Assembly: GCA_002746275.1 (NCBI GenBank)
Contig: NVWR01000004.1
Coordinates: 260,204 to 270,991, forward strand
Source of the DNA: Rhodobiaceae bacterium
Lineage (GTDB): Bacteria > Pseudomonadota > Alphaproteobacteria > Parvibaculales > Parvibaculaceae
Length of the DNA: 10,788 nucleotides
Direction: 5' to 3'
A program made the position numbers and the translations under genes. The notes beneath the pieces are model-generated. The model was not told the origin of the DNA and made no database searches. It saw only the letters and a program-made list of their open reading frames with translations. This document shows, one piece after another, positions 8,817 through 10,788 of the stretch; position 1 is the stretch's first letter, and every line of letters starts with the position of its first letter.

Positions 8817-10788
8817 ATGCCCGATCGGCCCTCGTCTGACATCTCCTCTCCGGAGATTTTCTGGCGAGCTGATGGCAGTCCCCAATCCCGTTCCTTCGAA
8901 GACATTTATTTCTCTGCGGACGATGGCCTTGAAGAAACACGACATGTGTTTCTTCAAGGCAACCGCCTGCCGTCTGCCTGGGCGGAGCGTACACAATTCA
9001 CCATCGCGGAAACCGGGTTCGGTACCGGGCTCAACTTTCTCGCAACCTGGGCGTTGTGGCACGAAACGCGGGCACCCGGGCAGCGGCTCAATTATGTGTC
9101 CGTGGAAGGCTTTCCGCTGACGGCTCAAGACCTGGCACGGGCGCTGAAACAATGGCCTCAGATGGAACCGTTGGCGGAAGTACTGATTGAGCGCTACCCG
9201 ACGCCCCATCGCGGTGTCCACGTGCTTTCTTTCCCTGACAATGTCACCCTCACCTTGCTCGAAGATGAAGTGCTTGTGGCGTTTAAAAGCCTGGATGCCC
9301 AAATTGATGCCTGGTTTCTCGACGGCTTTTCCCCGGCGACCAATCCCGACATGTGGTCTGAAGAATTGTTTGAGGAGATCGCACGGCTGTCCGGCCCAGG
9401 TACAACATTTGCGACCTACACAGTTGCCGGCGCTGTCCGGCGGGGCTTGAGCGCTGTTGGATTTTCTGTCGCAAAGGAGCCTGGCTTTGGTCGCAAAAGA
9501 GACATGCTGACAGGAATTCTGGAAGGCAAAGAGGACAGACCTTCAGCGCGTCCCTGGTACCAGATACCAACGCCAGGGCGACATCGCACCGCCTGCATTG
9601 TCGGCGCAGGCATTGCCGGGGCGTCTACTGCCGCCGCCCTCACCCGCGCAGGCGTCAGTGTCACCCTCATCGACAGCGAGGGCCCGGGTGCAGGTGCTTC
9701 GGGCAACCCTGCCGCCCTTTTTATGCCGCGGATGGCAAGCGACGGAAGTGCTGAGGGTCGGTTCCACATCGCGGCCTACCTGCATATGGAGCACTGGCTC
9801 TCGCAGCTTCCTAATGAAATCCGGAACGATGTTTTCCGCCCCTGCGGCGTGCTTCAACTGGCGCGCACAGACGCTGATACGCGGCGCTTTGATAGCTTGG
9901 CAGCTGGCAGCCTGCTCCCCCAGGGCCATATGGAGTTGGTTTCTGCAGAAGCGCTCAGCGCGCTGACCGGGTTTGAGACGGGTCTGCCTGCGCTGCTGTT
10001 TCCCAAAGGAGGCGTCCTTACGCCCAGGGCGTTGCTGCGCCACCTCATCGGCGATCTGCCGGTTCACAGAGCGCGTGTTCATTCGCTCATGCGCCATGAT
10101 GATCTTTGGTCGCTGCACGCCCCGGACGGCAGCCTCATCGCAGAAGCCGACATGGTGGTTCTCGCCAACGGCACCGGCCTCACCGCCTATCCGCAAACCG
10201 ACTGGTTGCCGCTGGAGCCGGTGCGGGGGCAGATCACCGAGCTGCCAGAAGGCGCCCTTCCCCCACAGCAGCACGCGCTGGTGGCAGGCCCCTATCTGAT
10301 TTCCCATGCGGACGGTTCGGCGCTGACAGGTGCCACTTACGACCCCGGTGCGTCACCACAAGCACCGCTGACGCCCAGCCCAACCGAACACCAGCGCAAT
10401 CTTGACGCTTTGGCCGAAGCTATTCCTCCCCTGCAGAGTTCCCTCGATGACCTCACCCCGTCTGAGCTTTCCGGACGGGTGGCCTTTCGCGCACAAGTGC
10501 CTGACCGGGTGCCCTTTGCAGGCCCGGCACCAGACCAGCCCGCCTATCTGGAGGCCTATGACCGCCTGCGACATGGGGACCGCTTTGCCGCCTACCCTCC
10601 GGCTCCCTGCCATCCAGGGCTTTTTCTCTTTGGGGGGCTCGGCGCGCGGGGGTTTGCAACAGCGCTGTTGTTGGGCGAGCACCTCACAGCACAGGCCATT
10701 GGCGCACCACTCCCTTTGCCTCATGCCCTTGCAGAAACTGTTCACCCCGCCCGCTTTATCATCAGAGCACTGCGGAAAAACATTTCCT
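8817..10788 (+). CDS. mnmC: Bifunctional tRNA mnm5(s2)U34 biosynthesis protein MnmC (3' end just outside window)
   Basis: The frame from the ATG at 8817 stays open for 657 codons to the window edge. MnmC proteins are usually about 650-670 residues and the last residues read (HPARFIIRALRKN) look like the family C-terminus, so only a few residues are probably missing. The N-terminal MnmD half is a SAM-dependent methyltransferase: DGLEETRHVFLQGN at 36-49, SAM loop ETGFGTGLNF at 65-74, and LDGFSPATNPDMW at 168-180. The C-terminal half is a DAO-type FAD oxidoreductase: GAGIAGAS at 263-270, D286 closing the second strand, and GASGNPAALFMPRM at 293-306. A late FAD-binding segment, FGGLGARGFATALL, lies near the end. 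The oxidoreductase converts cmnm5(s2)U to nm5(s2)U in the wobble position of tRNA, and the methyltransferase makes mnm5(s2)U. AGGAGAG (8804-8810) lies 6 nt before the start. Confidence 0.94.
   Translation, partial: MPDRPSSDISSPEIFWRADGSPQSRSFEDIYFSADDGLEETRHVFLQGNRLPSAWAERTQFTIAETGFGTGLNFLATWALWHETRAPGQRLNYVSVEGFPLTAQDLARALKQWPQMEPLAEVLIERYPTPHRGVHVLSFPDNVTLTLLEDEVLVAFKSLDAQIDAWFLDGFSPATNPDMWSEELFEEIARLSGPGTTFATYTVAGAVRRGLSAVGFSVAKEPGFGRKRDMLTGILEGKEDRPSARPWYQIPTPGRHRTACIVGAGIAGASTAAALTRAGVSVTLIDSEGPGAGASGNPAALFMPRMASDGSAEGRFHIAAYLHMEHWLSQLPNEIRNDVFRPCGVLQLARTDADTRRFDSLAAGSLLPQGHMELVSAEALSALTGFETGLPALLFPKGGVLTPRALLRHLIGDLPVHRARVHSLMRHDDLWSLHAPDGSLIAEADMVVLANGTGLTAYPQTDWLPLEPVRGQITELPEGALPPQQHALVAGPYLISHADGSALTGATYDPGASPQAPLTPSPTEHQRNLDALAEAIPPLQSSLDDLTPSELSGRVAFRAQVPDRVPFAGPAPDQPAYLEAYDRLRHGDRFAAYPPAPCHPGLFLFGGLGARGFATALLLGEHLTAQAIGAPLPLPHALAETVHPARFIIRALRKNIS
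8841..8857 (+). repeat. Short hairpin ATCTCC/GGAGAT in the 5' coding region of mnmC
   Basis: ATCTCC (8841-8846) and GGAGAT (8852-8857) form a perfect 6-bp stem with the 5-nt loop TCTCC. Parts of it (8842-8847 and 8846-8851) are also exact complements of the mnmC ribosome site, so alternative pairings are possible. See the related finding. Confidence 0.4.
8926..8960 (+). repeat. Perfect 15-bp inverted repeat with 5-nt spacer inside mnmC
   Basis: GCCTTGAAGAAACAC (8926-8940) and GTGTTTCTTCAAGGC (8946-8960) are exact reverse complements around GACAT. As RNA this gives a 15-bp stem with a small loop, about 110 nt into the coding sequence. It encodes residues 37-48 (GLEETRHVFLQG), a segment that is strongly conserved in MnmC proteins. 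The repeat is directly visible; any function is unproven. Confidence 0.9.

Noticed and set aside
7824..9302. Minus-strand open frame of 492 codons across the SDR and mnmC genes
   Set aside because: It is antisense to two well-supported genes with full catalytic motifs. Its product is rich in Arg, His and Cys without any recognisable domain, it runs through the terminator, and it lacks a ribosome site.
9543..10307. Minus-strand open frame of 254 codons across the FAD half of mnmC
   Set aside because: It is antisense to the FAD oxidoreductase domain, with no motif, no ribosome site and shadow-like composition.

Overview
The window looks like ordinary chromosomal DNA from an alphaproteobacterium. 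The basis is moderately high GC, the family mix (bifunctional MnmC, a DUF6460-like small membrane protein, a Rhizobiales/Rhodobiaceae-style AsmA protein, an acetoacetyl-CoA synthetase) and generally modest Shine-Dalgarno sites. The genus cannot be fixed from the sequence alone. I see no transposase, integrase, CRISPR array, phage gene, rRNA or tRNA.

Layout. (1) Bases 1-98 hold the last 31 codons of a plus-strand gene that ends like a sensor histidine kinase. (2) On the minus strand an ABC exporter half-transporter (3943-2123) is followed 36 nt later by acetoacetyl-CoA synthetase (2086-95), probably as one transcript from a promoter near 3982-4010. The synthetase stop codon overlaps the kinase stop codon in a shared CTAG. 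(3) Bases 3944-4481 form a non-coding divergent region with several small dyads. (4) An AsmA-family protein runs on the plus strand (4482-6539) and converges, 5 nt apart, on a minus-strand cupin gene (7021-6545). (5) Divergent from the cupin are a small two-helix membrane protein (7102-7368) and a small exported protein (7477-7827), closed by a strong intrinsic terminator (7850-7896). (6) An SDR oxidoreductase (7989-8783) and mnmC (8817 to the window end, missing only its extreme C-terminus) follow as a probable two-gene operon.

How the genes fit together. The synthetase activates acetoacetate for entry into central acyl-CoA or polyhydroxyalkanoate metabolism. MnmC performs the last two steps of the mnm5 modification at the wobble uridine of certain tRNAs. 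AsmA proteins act in envelope and outer-membrane lipid homeostasis. The cupin, the SDR and the two small proteins have no assigned substrate or role. No new multi-gene system is evident.

The least explained signals are at the nucleic-acid level. They are a perfect 15-bp inverted repeat and a possible ribosome-site-sequestering structure in the 5' part of mnmC, dyads in the 3944-4481 region, an eight-G run inside the SDR gene, and unusually tight convergent gene ends.
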